From positions 1-64,000 of the forward strand of contig LUYM01000024.1 of NCBI GenBank assembly GCA_001603275.1: a DNA stretch of 64,000 bases, written 5' to 3'. A program made the translations under genes and the position numbers. Below, piece after piece: positions 53,000 to 61,449 of this stretch. Below the pieces are notes generated by a model. It had not been told where the DNA came from, did no database searches, and worked only from the letters and a program-made list of their open reading frames with translations. The first letter of the stretch is position 1, and each line of letters begins with the position of its first letter. The DNA comes from Actinomycetales bacterium Actino_02. Lineage in GTDB: Bacteria; Actinomycetota; Actinomycetes; Propionibacteriales; Propionibacteriaceae.

Positions 53000-54217
53000 A
53001 TGAGCCCCTTGCCCCCTCCGAAGTTCGGAAACCTGCAGAACCTGAAGGTGATCAACGCCTCCTCTGTGGTCGCCGGCCCGTTCATGTGCGAGCTGTTCGC
53101 CGAGCAGGGCGCCGACGTGATCCAGGTGGAGAGCACCCTGGTGCCCGACATGTACCGGCTGTGGCCGCAGTCGTGGTCCATGGAGCGACGCAACCAGCGC
53201 TCGATGACCCTCAACATCCCGACCCCGCAGGGCAAGGAGGTGCTGTTCCGGCTGCTCGCTGACGCCGACATGCTGGTGGAGTCCTCCCGCGGCGGCACCT
53301 GGGCCGGCTGGGGCCTCACCGACGAGGTGCTGTGGCAGGTCAAGCCGGATCTGGTGATCGTCCACGTCTCCGGCTTCGGTCAGAGCGGCGACCCGGACTA
53401 TCTGCGCCGGGCCTCCTTCGACTCGATCGGACAGGCGTTCAGCGGCTACATGGCCATCAACGGGTTCCCCGACCCGATGCCGCCCTACGTCACCAAGCCC
53501 TACACCGGCGACTTCATCGCCGGGCTGTTCGGAGCGTGGTCGTCGCTGGCTGCGGTGATCCGGGCTCGGGAGACCGGCGTGGGGGAGAGCATCGACGTGG
53601 CGCAGTTCGAGTCGATCGTCCGGCTCCAGGCGTCCTACCTGACCGACGGGCTGAACAAGGGCAAGCAGGCTCCCCGAATGGGCAACCTCGACACTGTCGG
53701 TGCTTGTCAGGGCACCCAGCAGTGCCGTGACGGCTGGATCTTCATCGCCGTCGGCGGCGCCAAGGCCGTGCGCAACATGATCGAGTTCTTCGGCCTGGGA
53801 GAGGACCCCGACTTCCAAGGCACGATCCAGTCGATCACCCGCAACTTCCCCGAACGGGCTCGCAAGTTCACCGAGAAGCTGGACCAGTTCTGCCTGGACC
53901 ACACGGTGGCCGAGGTCGAGGCGACCTTCGCTCCGATGGGGGTCGCGCTCAGCCCAATCATGACCTACCAGATGATGCTCGAGAACTCCCATTACCAGCA
54001 GCGCGGGGTGTTCGAGAGCTGGCAGGACATCCAGACCGGCGAAGAGATGCTCGGGGCCACTCCGGTGCCGAGATTCGCCAACAACCCGAGTCGGACGGTG
54101 CGCGGTGGCGCCCCCTACGACTACGACACCCGCTCGGTGCTGAGTGAGCACGGCTTCAGCGACGAGCAGATCGACGAGCTCTACCAGCTCGGAATCCTCA
54201 ACAACGGCGCGAAATAG
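53000..54217 (+). CDS. CaiB-like CoA-transferase 2 (type III)
   Basis: 405 residues, ATG behind GAGGTAGG. It shares the layout of the preceding gene (LKVINASSVVAGPFMCELFA, HVSGFGQSGDPDYL) and keeps the catalytic Asp171 in YTGDFIAGLFGAW. The two are clearly paralogous yet well diverged, so they may work on different acids or as a heteromer. A 54-base gap separates them. Confidence 0.88.
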   Translation: MSPLPPPKFGNLQNLKVINASSVVAGPFMCELFAEQGADVIQVESTLVPDMYRLWPQSWSMERRNQRSMTLNIPTPQGKEVLFRLLADADMLVESSRGGTWAGWGLTDEVLWQVKPDLVIVHVSGFGQSGDPDYLRRASFDSIGQAFSGYMAINGFPDPMPPYVTKPYTGDFIAGLFGAWSSLAAVIRARETGVGESIDVAQFESIVRLQASYLTDGLNKGKQAPRMGNLDTVGACQGTQQCRDGWIFIAVGGAKAVRNMIEFFGLGEDPDFQGTIQSITRNFPERARKFTEKLDQFCLDHTVAEVEATFAPMGVALSPIMTYQMMLENSHYQQRGVFESWQDIQTGEEMLGATPVPRFANNPSRTVRGGAPYDYDTRSVLSEHGFSDEQIDELYQLGILNNGAK

Positions 54218-54249
54218 CGCCACAACCGTCACCTGACAGAGAGGTCAAA

Positions 54250-55542
54250 ATGACAACCAACGCCACGCCGGGCAACCTCGCCCCGCTGGCTCCGAAGACC
54301 GGTCTGGGCTCGAACTACGCCTGGCTGATCGTCGTCGCCTGTATCGGCTTCTACGCCATTCCGGTCGGAGTGGTGGGCAACACTTCGGGCGTCTTCCTCA
54401 CCCCGGTGATGAAGGAGACCGGGTGGGATCGCACCACCGCCTCCTTGTACATGACTCTGCAGCCGTGGGTTGCCGCCTTGTGCACGCCGTTCGCCGCCAA
54501 GATCATGGCCAAGTACAACCCGCGCTGGGTGCTCACCATCACCGCAGCGCTCTACGGCCTGGCAACCATCTGGACGGCCTACGCCACTCAGCCGTGGGAA
54601 TGGCACGCCTATGGCGTGATCTACGGCATCACCTGCTCGTTCTTCATGTTCTTCGCGGTTCCGACCCTGATCAACGCCTGGTTCCGCAAGGGTGCCGGCG
54701 TCGCTCTCGGTATCGCCGGTGCCACGCTGAGCCTGATTGCCGCGCTGTGCAGCCCATGGGCTCAGTCGATGATCGCCACCAGCGGTTGGCGTTCGGCCCG
54801 GCTGGTGTTCGGCATCATCATCACGGTCGTCCCGACGATCCTGACCGCGCTGTTCGTCCGCCGCGATCCGGCCAGCATGGGCGTGCTTCCCTTCGGTGCC
54901 GAGGCGCAGGCCTCGTCGTCCGGCGCTGCGGCAGCCCCGGCTCAGGAAGGCGCCACTCTTGATCAGGCGCGTCGCTCGTTCCCGTTCTACCTGCTGATCC
55001 TGGTGGCCGGCTTCTTCGTGCTCTGTGCGGCCTTCTTCCAGCAGATCCCGTCCTTCGCGGCGACCGGCCCGCTGGGTGCTGCTGCCGGCGCCCTGGCCGT
55101 GTCGATCGTCATGGTCGGCTCGACGATCGGCAAGTTCCTGCTCGGCTGGATGAGCGACAAGATCGGCAGCATGGTCACCGGTGTCTTTGCCGCGCTGTGC
55201 GGTGCTGTCGGTGTGGCTATGGCGTTCTTCTCCGGAGCCAATGTGACGGTGTTCTACATCGGCATGGGCATCTTCGGCATCGGTTTTGCGGCACTGACCG
55301 TGGTGTCTCCGATGCTGGCCCGCGAAGGCTTCGGCACGGCGAACTACTCCGACATCTACCAGTGGGTCTCCACCGGCATCTTCGTCTTCAGTGGTGCGGC
55401 GGCGCTCATCTACGCCCGGATCTTCGACCTCACCAAGAAGTTCGATGCTGCGTTCATCCTGGTCATCGTCATGTACGTGCTGACCGCGGTGTTCATCCCG
55501 ATCATCGTCAAGAACGCTCGCAAGAGCTGGGCCAAGGCCTGA
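54250..55542 (+). CDS. MFS transporter 1 (monocarboxylate/oxalate-formate antiporter-like)
   Basis: 430 residues with 12 predicted helices, a short N-terminal tail and a central loop near residues 215-240. WLIVVACIGFYAIPVGVVGN and YGVIYGITCSFFMFFAVPTLINAWF fit the OFA/MCT-type carriers. The operon context suggests uptake of the carboxylate or exchange with its reduced product; this is inference. Confidence 0.85.
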   Translation: MTTNATPGNLAPLAPKTGLGSNYAWLIVVACIGFYAIPVGVVGNTSGVFLTPVMKETGWDRTTASLYMTLQPWVAALCTPFAAKIMAKYNPRWVLTITAALYGLATIWTAYATQPWEWHAYGVIYGITCSFFMFFAVPTLINAWFRKGAGVALGIAGATLSLIAALCSPWAQSMIATSGWRSARLVFGIIITVVPTILTALFVRRDPASMGVLPFGAEAQASSSGAAAAPAQEGATLDQARRSFPFYLLILVAGFFVLCAAFFQQIPSFAATGPLGAAAGALAVSIVMVGSTIGKFLLGWMSDKIGSMVTGVFAALCGAVGVAMAFFSGANVTVFYIGMGIFGIGFAALTVVSPMLAREGFGTANYSDIYQWVSTGIFVFSGAAALIYARIFDLTKKFDAAFILVIVMYVLTAVFIPIIVKNARKSWAKA

Positions 55543-55551
55543 GTCGTTGCT

Positions 55552-55581
55552 TGCTGGGACGGCCCTCGGGTCGTCCCAGCA
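55552..55581 (+). terminator. Hairpin between the two MFS genes (attenuator-like)
   Basis: Perfect 10-base arms (TGCTGGGACG / CGTCCCAGCA) around a 10-base loop, 9 bases past the first MFS stop. There is no T-run; partial termination or mRNA processing is plausible. Confidence 0.5.
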
Positions 55582-55603
55582 GGGGACGCGGAAAGCGACT
55601 TCA

Positions 55604-56887
55604 ATGACCAAATCATCTGTCAGCAGTTGGTGGCCCTGGCTCGTTCTGCTGGGCTGCATTGGTTGTTACTCGATCCCGGTCGGAATGATCGGAAACACCG
55701 CCGGGCTGTTCGTGGCACCGGTGATGGACCAGTTCGGCTGGGACCAAACCAGCACCACCATGTACCGCACCATTCAGCCGCTCGTGGCTGCGGTGTGCAC
55801 CCCGATCGCCGGACGGATGTTCGCCCGGTACTCGCCGCGGGTGCTCCTCACCATCACTTCGGTGGTATTCGGCCTCTCTTCGGCCGCCACCGCCTATGCC
55901 ACCGAACTGTGGCAATGGAACCTCTACGGCGTCATCTACGGCGTGACCTGTGCCTTCTTCATGTACCTGGCCGCCCCCGTCCTGGTGAACCGCTGGTTCC
56001 ATAAGAGCAACGGACTCGCCTTGGGGCTCACCGCGGCCGTGCTCAGTGTGCTGGCCGCCTTCACCAGCCCGATCACCCAGGCCCTGATCAGCTCGAACGG
56101 CTGGCAGTACTCGCGGTTGGTGATCTGCCTGGTGGCCACGGTCGTCTCGGTGGTGCTCACCTTCCTGTTCGTCCGGGACAGCCCCGAGAAGATGGGCCTC
56201 AAGCCCTACGGGGCCGATGAGGCGCCGTCCGGAAATGGGCCCGCCGATGCCGTCCGCGGTGGCGAAGGTGCCACCCGCGCGCAGGCACTGGCCAGCCCTG
56301 GCTTGTACCTGATGATCCTGATCGCGGCCATCATCGTGATGACGGCCGCCTTCTTCCAGCAGGTGCCGGCCTACACGGCCAAGAGCCCGCTCGGCGCTGC
56401 GGCCGGTGCGGTGGCGGTCTCGATCGTCATGATCGGCGGCACCATCGGCAAGCTGGTGCTCGGCTGGCTGGCTGACCGGATCGGCGTGAAGCCGACCTCG
56501 ATCGCGGCCATGCTGTGTGGAGCCCTCGGCATGCTGCTCGCCTATCTGGCCACCGAGGTCTGGCCGTTCTACCTGGGCATGGTGATCTTCGGGGTGGGCT
56601 ATGCCGGCCTGACCGTGATCGTCCCGCTGCTGGTGCGCAACTGCTTCGGAAGCCTCAACTACGCCGAGATCTACTCGTGGGTGTCCACCGGCATCTTCTT
56701 GGCTACCTCGCTGTCGTTCCTGATCTATGGACGCATCGTCGACCTGACCGGCTCCTTCGCCTGGTGCTTCTACCTGGTGATCGGCCTCTACCTGCTTGCC
56801 GCGGTGCTGATCGTGCCCGCGGTGAACCTGTCCCGAGGCTCGTGGGTGCCGAAGGATCGTGACCTGACAACCAAGGTGGGAGTTTGA
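55604..56887 (+). CDS. MFS transporter 2 (paralogue of the preceding carrier)
   Basis: 427 residues from ATG 55604; the frame's upstream part overlaps the hairpin. It parallels the first carrier closely (YSIPVGMIGNTAGLFVAPVM; YGVIYGVTCAFFMYLAAPVL), so a local duplication is likely. Twelve helices. Its stop overlaps the fixA start by one base, which ties carriers and electron-transfer genes into one mRNA. Confidence 0.85.
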   Translation: MTKSSVSSWWPWLVLLGCIGCYSIPVGMIGNTAGLFVAPVMDQFGWDQTSTTMYRTIQPLVAAVCTPIAGRMFARYSPRVLLTITSVVFGLSSAATAYATELWQWNLYGVIYGVTCAFFMYLAAPVLVNRWFHKSNGLALGLTAAVLSVLAAFTSPITQALISSNGWQYSRLVICLVATVVSVVLTFLFVRDSPEKMGLKPYGADEAPSGNGPADAVRGGEGATRAQALASPGLYLMILIAAIIVMTAAFFQQVPAYTAKSPLGAAAGAVAVSIVMIGGTIGKLVLGWLADRIGVKPTSIAAMLCGALGMLLAYLATEVWPFYLGMVIFGVGYAGLTVIVPLLVRNCFGSLNYAEIYSWVSTGIFLATSLSFLIYGRIVDLTGSFAWCFYLVIGLYLLAAVLIVPAVNLSRGSWVPKDRDLTTKVGV

Positions 56888-57657
56888 TGAAGATCGTTGC
56901 CTGTTTCAAGGTCGTCCGGGACGAGCGTGACCTCGTGGTCGCGCCCGACCGGACGGTCACCCTCGATGCCTGTGGCCTGCGGGTCGGCGACTACGACCTC
57001 AACGCCATCGAGGCCGGCGCACAGCTGGCCGCCGATGGTGGTGAGCTGGTGGCGCTCACGGTGGGTGGCGAGGAGGTTCGTGACTCCAAGCTGCGCAAGG
57101 GCGTGCTGTCCCGCGGGGTGAGTGGGCTGACTGCCGTGGTCGATCCGAGTCTGACTACTGCGGACGCGGGCGCCACGGCGGAGGTCTTGGCTGCGGCGGT
57201 CGGACGCCTCGACGGCGTCGATCTGGTGGTGTGCGGCGAGGGCTCGGCGGATCGCTATGCGCAGCAGGTGGGCGCACAGGTGGCCGCCCGGCTCGGGCTG
57301 CCCTACCTGAACGAAATCAGCAAGATCGAGGTCTCCGCCGACGGCCTGGTCGTCGAGCGGACGCTGGACGGGGTTGTCGAGACGCTGGCCGTGCCGCTGC
57401 CGGCGGTGCTCTCGGTGACCTCGGGTCTGAACTCGCCCAGGATCCCGACGATGAAAGACATCCTCGGGGCCGGCAAGAAGCCGGCGACCGACTGGTCGCT
57501 GGCCGACCTGGGTGTGGCGTTGCCGGTCCCGGCCGCGGCGGCCGGGCCGGAGCGCGCACCGGAGTCCCGGCAGCGGGCCGGTGCCGTGTATGAGGCGGCT
57601 CAGCAGCAGGAGTTCTTCGACGCCCTGCGTCGGTTGATCGGGAAGGATGCCAAGTGA
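56887..57657 (+). CDS. fixA: FixA, electron-transfer flavoprotein beta subunit
   Basis: 256 residues from ATG 56887, which shares one base with the preceding stop. Family motifs include MKIVACFKVV, DYDLNAIEAGAQLA, CGEGSADRYAQQVGAQVAARLGLPY and LNSPRIPTMKDILGA. FixA with FixB forms the flavoprotein that passes electrons between the CaiA-like dehydrogenase and FixCX. Overlaps fixB by four bases. Confidence 0.93.
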   Translation: MKIVACFKVVRDERDLVVAPDRTVTLDACGLRVGDYDLNAIEAGAQLAADGGELVALTVGGEEVRDSKLRKGVLSRGVSGLTAVVDPSLTTADAGATAEVLAAAVGRLDGVDLVVCGEGSADRYAQQVGAQVAARLGLPYLNEISKIEVSADGLVVERTLDGVVETLAVPLPAVLSVTSGLNSPRIPTMKDILGAGKKPATDWSLADLGVALPVPAAAAGPERAPESRQRAGAVYEAAQQQEFFDALRRLIGKDAK

Positions 57658-58571
57658 AGGCGAAGCGAGCCGTTGTCTACGGCGAGTCGGTCGGGGGCTA
57701 CGCCGAGTTGTGCGCGGGGGCGTCCGCCCTTGCCGAAGAGGTGATCGCGATGGTGGTCGGGTCGGCCGACCAGGCGTCCGCGGTGGCCGAACTCGGGGTG
57801 GCGGTACGCCTGCTCGAGATCTCCGAGGACGTCTGGCTGGACGACTGCTGGCCGGCGCTGATCGAGGAGATCACGGCCCTGCAGCCGGAGCTGGTGCTGC
57901 TGCGGGCCGGCAAGCGAGTCCGGGCATTGGCCGGACGGCTGTCGGTGGCGACCGGAGTGCCGGTGGCCAGCGATGTGGCCTCCCTGGCTGAGGCCGAGGC
58001 CGGCTTCGAATTCGGGCTGGTCCGCTATGGCGGAGCGACCGAGCAGGCCTCGGTGGCACCGTCGGTGATCGCCATCGTGGGTCCCGGACTGTTCGCACCG
58101 GCCGCGCCGGTCGGCGGCGGATCGGTGACCACCATCGACGCCGCGGTGGCGTCCGGCCCGATTCGGCTGCTCTCGCGGGCACCGCTGGCCGAGGAGAGTG
58201 TGGATCTCGGCGTGGCCGAGGTCGTGGTCGGCGTGGGCCGGGGGATCGGCTCGGTGGAGAACGTGGCCCGGGCCGCCGAACTTGCCCGCAAGCTCGGCGG
58301 TGAGCTGGCGTGCAGCCGTCCGATCGCCGAGGGGCTGGGCTGGCTGCCCAAGAACCGCTATCTGGGGGTCTCCGGCGCGGTGATCTCGCCGAAGGTGTAC
58401 CTGGCGCTGGGCATTTCCGGCCAGGTGCAGCACCTGGTGGGCGTGAATGGTTCGAAGGCAATTGTGGCCATCAACAAGGACAAGAACGCGCCGATCTTCG
58501 GGCATTGCGATCTTGGCCTGGTTGCCGACCTCGAGGCGATGCTGCCGGAGCTGCTCGACAAGCTCGCCTGA
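57654..58571 (+). CDS. fixB: FixB, electron-transfer flavoprotein alpha subunit
   Basis: 305 residues from the GTG that overlaps the fixA stop. The C-terminal FAD domain is intact: GVSGAVISPKVYLALGISGQ, VNGSKAIVAINKDKNAPIF and DLGLVADLEAMLPEL. It is the last gene of the operon and is followed at once by two hairpins. Confidence 0.93.
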   Translation: MKAKRAVVYGESVGGYAELCAGASALAEEVIAMVVGSADQASAVAELGVAVRLLEISEDVWLDDCWPALIEEITALQPELVLLRAGKRVRALAGRLSVATGVPVASDVASLAEAEAGFEFGLVRYGGATEQASVAPSVIAIVGPGLFAPAAPVGGGSVTTIDAAVASGPIRLLSRAPLAEESVDLGVAEVVVGVGRGIGSVENVARAAELARKLGGELACSRPIAEGLGWLPKNRYLGVSGAVISPKVYLALGISGQVQHLVGVNGSKAIVAINKDKNAPIFGHCDLGLVADLEAMLPELLDKLA

Positions 58572-58574
58572 GGC

Positions 58575-58645
58575 TGGTGGACGTCTGCGTGACGTCCACC
58601 ACTGAGCCAGGTTGGGGGCCCGCGGGGTGGCCTCCAACCTGGCTC
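58575..58645 (+). terminator. Double-hairpin terminator at the end of the operon
   Basis: Hairpin 1 (58575-58601) has 11-base perfect arms and a TGCGT loop; hairpin 2 (58604-58645) has 17-base arms with one wobble and an 8-base loop, then TTCTG. They directly follow the fixB stop. Confidence 0.85.
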
Positions 58646-58819
58646 TTCTGCGTCCGGCTCTGGCTGGACGGCAGGCCTCGGGCCGGTGTGATTGGGCCGA
58701 AAAACCGCTCGTGCTGAATGAGTGGTGAGATAAATGGAAAATCCCTACCCAACGGCATTCATTTGGGGGATATGCTCGCCGCCACTGTTGTAATGACCCA
58801 CACTCCCGAAGAGGTCACC

Positions 58820-60394
58820 ATGGACGGCGCTGTCCACAGTCACGAGCATGCCGATGTCGACGCCGAAGGGCTGGTTGACAAGGGGTTACGCAAGGGTTCA
58901 GTCTCCCTGGTGGCGGCCGTGTCCATCGGGCTGGCGGCCACGGCGCCGGCCTACTCGCTGACCGGCGCGCTGGGCTGGGGTGCGGCGGCGTCCGGCTACC
59001 AGTTGCCGATCATCTTCCTGATCTCGGTGATCCCGATGTTCTTCGTGGCGCTGGCCTACAAGCACATGACCGAGGTGGCGCCGGACTCCGGCACGGTGTT
59101 CACCTGGGGTTCGATGGCGATCGGCCCCTACACCGGGTGGATCGGCGGCTGGGGACTGTTCTTGTCCAGCACGCTGGCGGGGGTTGGTGCGGCCGAGGTG
59201 ACCGTGAACGCGGTGGTGAGCGTGGCCGGGCTGGAGGATCCGCCGATGGTGCTGCGGGCCGCGATCGGCTCGGCGTTCATCCTGCTGACTACCTGGCTGG
59301 TCTCCCGGGGTGCGGAGGAATCCTCGCGCACCACGCTGCTGCTGACCATCATCCAGTACGGCGGATTGATCGTGTTCGCCCTGGTGATGGTGGTAGCCGT
59401 GCTCAGCGGCAATGCCGCACCGACCGCCGAGCCGTTCTCGTGGGAGTGGTTCAACCCGCTGGCCATCAACGGTTACGACGCCATGATGGGCGGCTTCCTG
59501 GTGGCGCTGTTCATCTTCTGGGGCTTCGATGCGTCTCTGGCTATGTCGGAGGAGTCCGGCGGCAACGCGAAGCAGGCCGGACGGACCGGCGTGATCTCAA
59601 TGACGATCATCCTGGTCACGTACGTGGTCTTCGCGGTCGCGGCCCTGGCCTACGCCGGGATCGACGAGGCCGACCCGCTCAGCCTCACCCATCCCGACAA
59701 CATCGACGACGTCTTCGGCTCGATGGCGACGGCCGCGGTCGGCACCTGGGGTGCGGTGGTCGCGGCCCTGATCATCGCGGTGTCCGCGTTCTCGGCCACC
59801 ATGTCGACGGTGATGCCGACCGCCCGCAACCTGCTGGCCATGGCCAGCTACAAGGCGCTGCCCAAGCGCTTCGCCAGCGTGGACGAGGCCACCGCGGCCC
59901 CCAAGGTGGCCACCTGGGCCATGGGCCTGCTGACCTTGGCGATCTACCTGGGCCTGAGCCTGACCAGCGACTCGATCGTGGCCGACTCGGTCTACAGCGT
60001 CGGCATCTCGATCTGCGTCTACTACATCGTCGCGTCGCTGTCCTCGGTGGTCTACTTCCACCGGACGGCGTTCGCCTCGGTGCGCACCGCCTTCGGCCAG
60101 GTGATCCTGCCGGCGATCGCGGTGATCGTGCTGACCTACGTGCTCATCGTCGAGGCCGGCAACATGATGGACCCCGAGTACGGCTCCGGCAGCTCCGTGA
60201 TGGGCGTCGGCACGGTGTTCATCGTCGGCGTCCTCGGAATGGCCCTGGCCATTCCGCTGATGCTCGCCTGGCGGATCAAGGCCCCCGCCTTCTTCAAGGG
60301 ACGGACACTGCCCAAGCAGCGAGCTCACTGGGTTCGCGATGGATCCGGCCCGTCGCCGGTGGTCTCTCCTCCAGGTGTCGGGCCGGTCGAGTAA
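58820..60394 (+). CDS. APC-superfamily amino acid permease
   Basis: 524 residues from ATG 58820 (MDGAVHSHEHADVDAEGLVD), which has GAAGAGG upstream; ATG 58793 is in frame as an alternative. Twelve helices; the first unwound-helix motif AATAPAYSLTGALG and the FIFWGFDASLAMSEESGG segment fit APC permeases of the amino-acid/polyamine group. A His-rich N-terminus (HSHEH) is notable. It lies beyond the operon terminator, so it is probably transcribed separately, but the same strand and 250-base distance allow a functional link. Confidence 0.85.
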   Translation: MDGAVHSHEHADVDAEGLVDKGLRKGSVSLVAAVSIGLAATAPAYSLTGALGWGAAASGYQLPIIFLISVIPMFFVALAYKHMTEVAPDSGTVFTWGSMAIGPYTGWIGGWGLFLSSTLAGVGAAEVTVNAVVSVAGLEDPPMVLRAAIGSAFILLTTWLVSRGAEESSRTTLLLTIIQYGGLIVFALVMVVAVLSGNAAPTAEPFSWEWFNPLAINGYDAMMGGFLVALFIFWGFDASLAMSEESGGNAKQAGRTGVISMTIILVTYVVFAVAALAYAGIDEADPLSLTHPDNIDDVFGSMATAAVGTWGAVVAALIIAVSAFSATMSTVMPTARNLLAMASYKALPKRFASVDEATAAPKVATWAMGLLTLAIYLGLSLTSDSIVADSVYSVGISICVYYIVASLSSVVYFHRTAFASVRTAFGQVILPAIAVIVLTYVLIVEAGNMMDPEYGSGSSVMGVGTVFIVGVLGMALAIPLMLAWRIKAPAFFKGRTLPKQRAHWVRDGSGPSPVVSPPGVGPVE

Positions 60395-60628
60395 CACGGC
60401 GTTGGCCCGGCCAGAATGAGTCGCCCCTCCTGGGTTGACCCCCGCAAAATGGGGGTGGCTGGCTCGGAGATGGCGACGGGCTAGCGTCGTCCGGACGCGG
60501 CCCGCAGGGCCGGCGTCTAGTGCCTCCCGGGGCGATCACCACGAAGGGCATCAGTCGACCGCGCTCGCGCGACCACAGGGCCGATCCGCTCGGCGTGCTC
60601 GACGCAGAGGCCAGCACGCCAAGCCGTG
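60395..60628. other. Boundary region with two hairpins between permease and exonuclease genes
   Basis: ACCCCC pairs with GGGGGT at 60438-60456, and a bulged hairpin (GACGCGGCCC / GGGCCGGCGTC) spans 60494-60517. Either could end the permease transcript. Sequence to the right becomes less GC-rich, so the edge of an acquired segment may lie here. I see no attachment-site duplication. Confidence 0.45.
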
Positions 60629-61351
60629 CTACAGGGATGCGCCGCAAAACTCCCTCAAAGGCCATTCCGTGTTGGTGTCTTCGAGTGGCTGCCCGATCCG
60701 ACGTCGGTAAGCCGCAAACTCAAGCATGGCGGCACGGTAGGCATTCGCTTGCCAGGAGTGAATCTCCACGAGTGAGATCTCTTTGAGAGTCTTGGGCGAC
60801 CGGGGCAGTCTGGACCTACCAAGTTGCCTTGCGAGCGAGCACGCAGCATGGGCATCTGCGTCGGCACCGTGCGCCTCGCTTGGAGTGAGGGTGACGCCAT
60901 ACCTCGCGCACACGTCGCCGAGTTGCCGCCGGCCCTTTCGGTACTTGTCCACTTCCTTGTCGATCACTCGGGGGTCGAGGATGGGCCCCCGAACATCGAG
61001 ACCTCCGAGACCGACTCGTCGGAGGTCTCTGTCCAGGACGGTCATGTCATAGGGGGCATTGAAGGCTGCCACGGGCCACCCACTCTTCCAGTGGCTGTAG
61101 AGCGCGTCTCTGATCTGAGCGAGTGCGACGGTGGGGTCTTCGCCGTTGGCGTTGGCTAGCTCGGTCGTGATGCCGTGCACCTGCGTCGCCTCCACAGGAA
61201 TGGGCGAACTCTGACGAAGGAGCCAGGATTGGGCCACCCACCCCTCCGCAGCCTGCAGTCCAACGCAAGCCGCAACGACTCGGGCACTCTCTGGGTCAGC
61301 GCCAGTGGTCTCGAGATCAAACCCGGCGATTGGTAGATCACTCCATGACAT
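60629..61351 (-). CDS. DEDDh-type 3'-5' exonuclease (DnaQ-like)
   Basis: 240 residues. ExoI DLETTG in PIAGFDLETTGADPESA, ExoII AAFNAPYDMTVLDRDL and ExoIII HGADADAHAAC, where the final His and Asp occur, give the full DEDDh set. The protein has a C-terminal extension with basic and aromatic residues (HSWQANAYRAAMLEFAAYRR). Such enzymes degrade or proofread DNA or RNA ends. The neighbouring DUF2130 gene lies upstream on the same strand. Confidence 0.85.
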   Translation of the reverse strand: MSWSDLPIAGFDLETTGADPESARVVAACVGLQAAEGWVAQSWLLRQSSPIPVEATQVHGITTELANANGEDPTVALAQIRDALYSHWKSGWPVAAFNAPYDMTVLDRDLRRVGLGGLDVRGPILDPRVIDKEVDKYRKGRRQLGDVCARYGVTLTPSEAHGADADAHAACSLARQLGRSRLPRSPKTLKEISLVEIHSWQANAYRAAMLEFAAYRRRIGQPLEDTNTEWPLREFCGASL

Positions 61352-61449
61352 TGCGCACTCCTTGGTCTGTGTGAGTCATGAGGCTGGATGGAGACAAGGT
61401 CGCATGCGGCACTGACAGTCGCCTGGCAACCGACGGGCATTAGCCACCG

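Noticed and set aside
42601-58571. Direct assignment as a carnitine (cai) operon
   Set aside because: CaiT, CaiE and a standard CaiC/CaiD are missing, while an enoate reductase, MBL fusion, MDMPI protein and MFS carriers are added.
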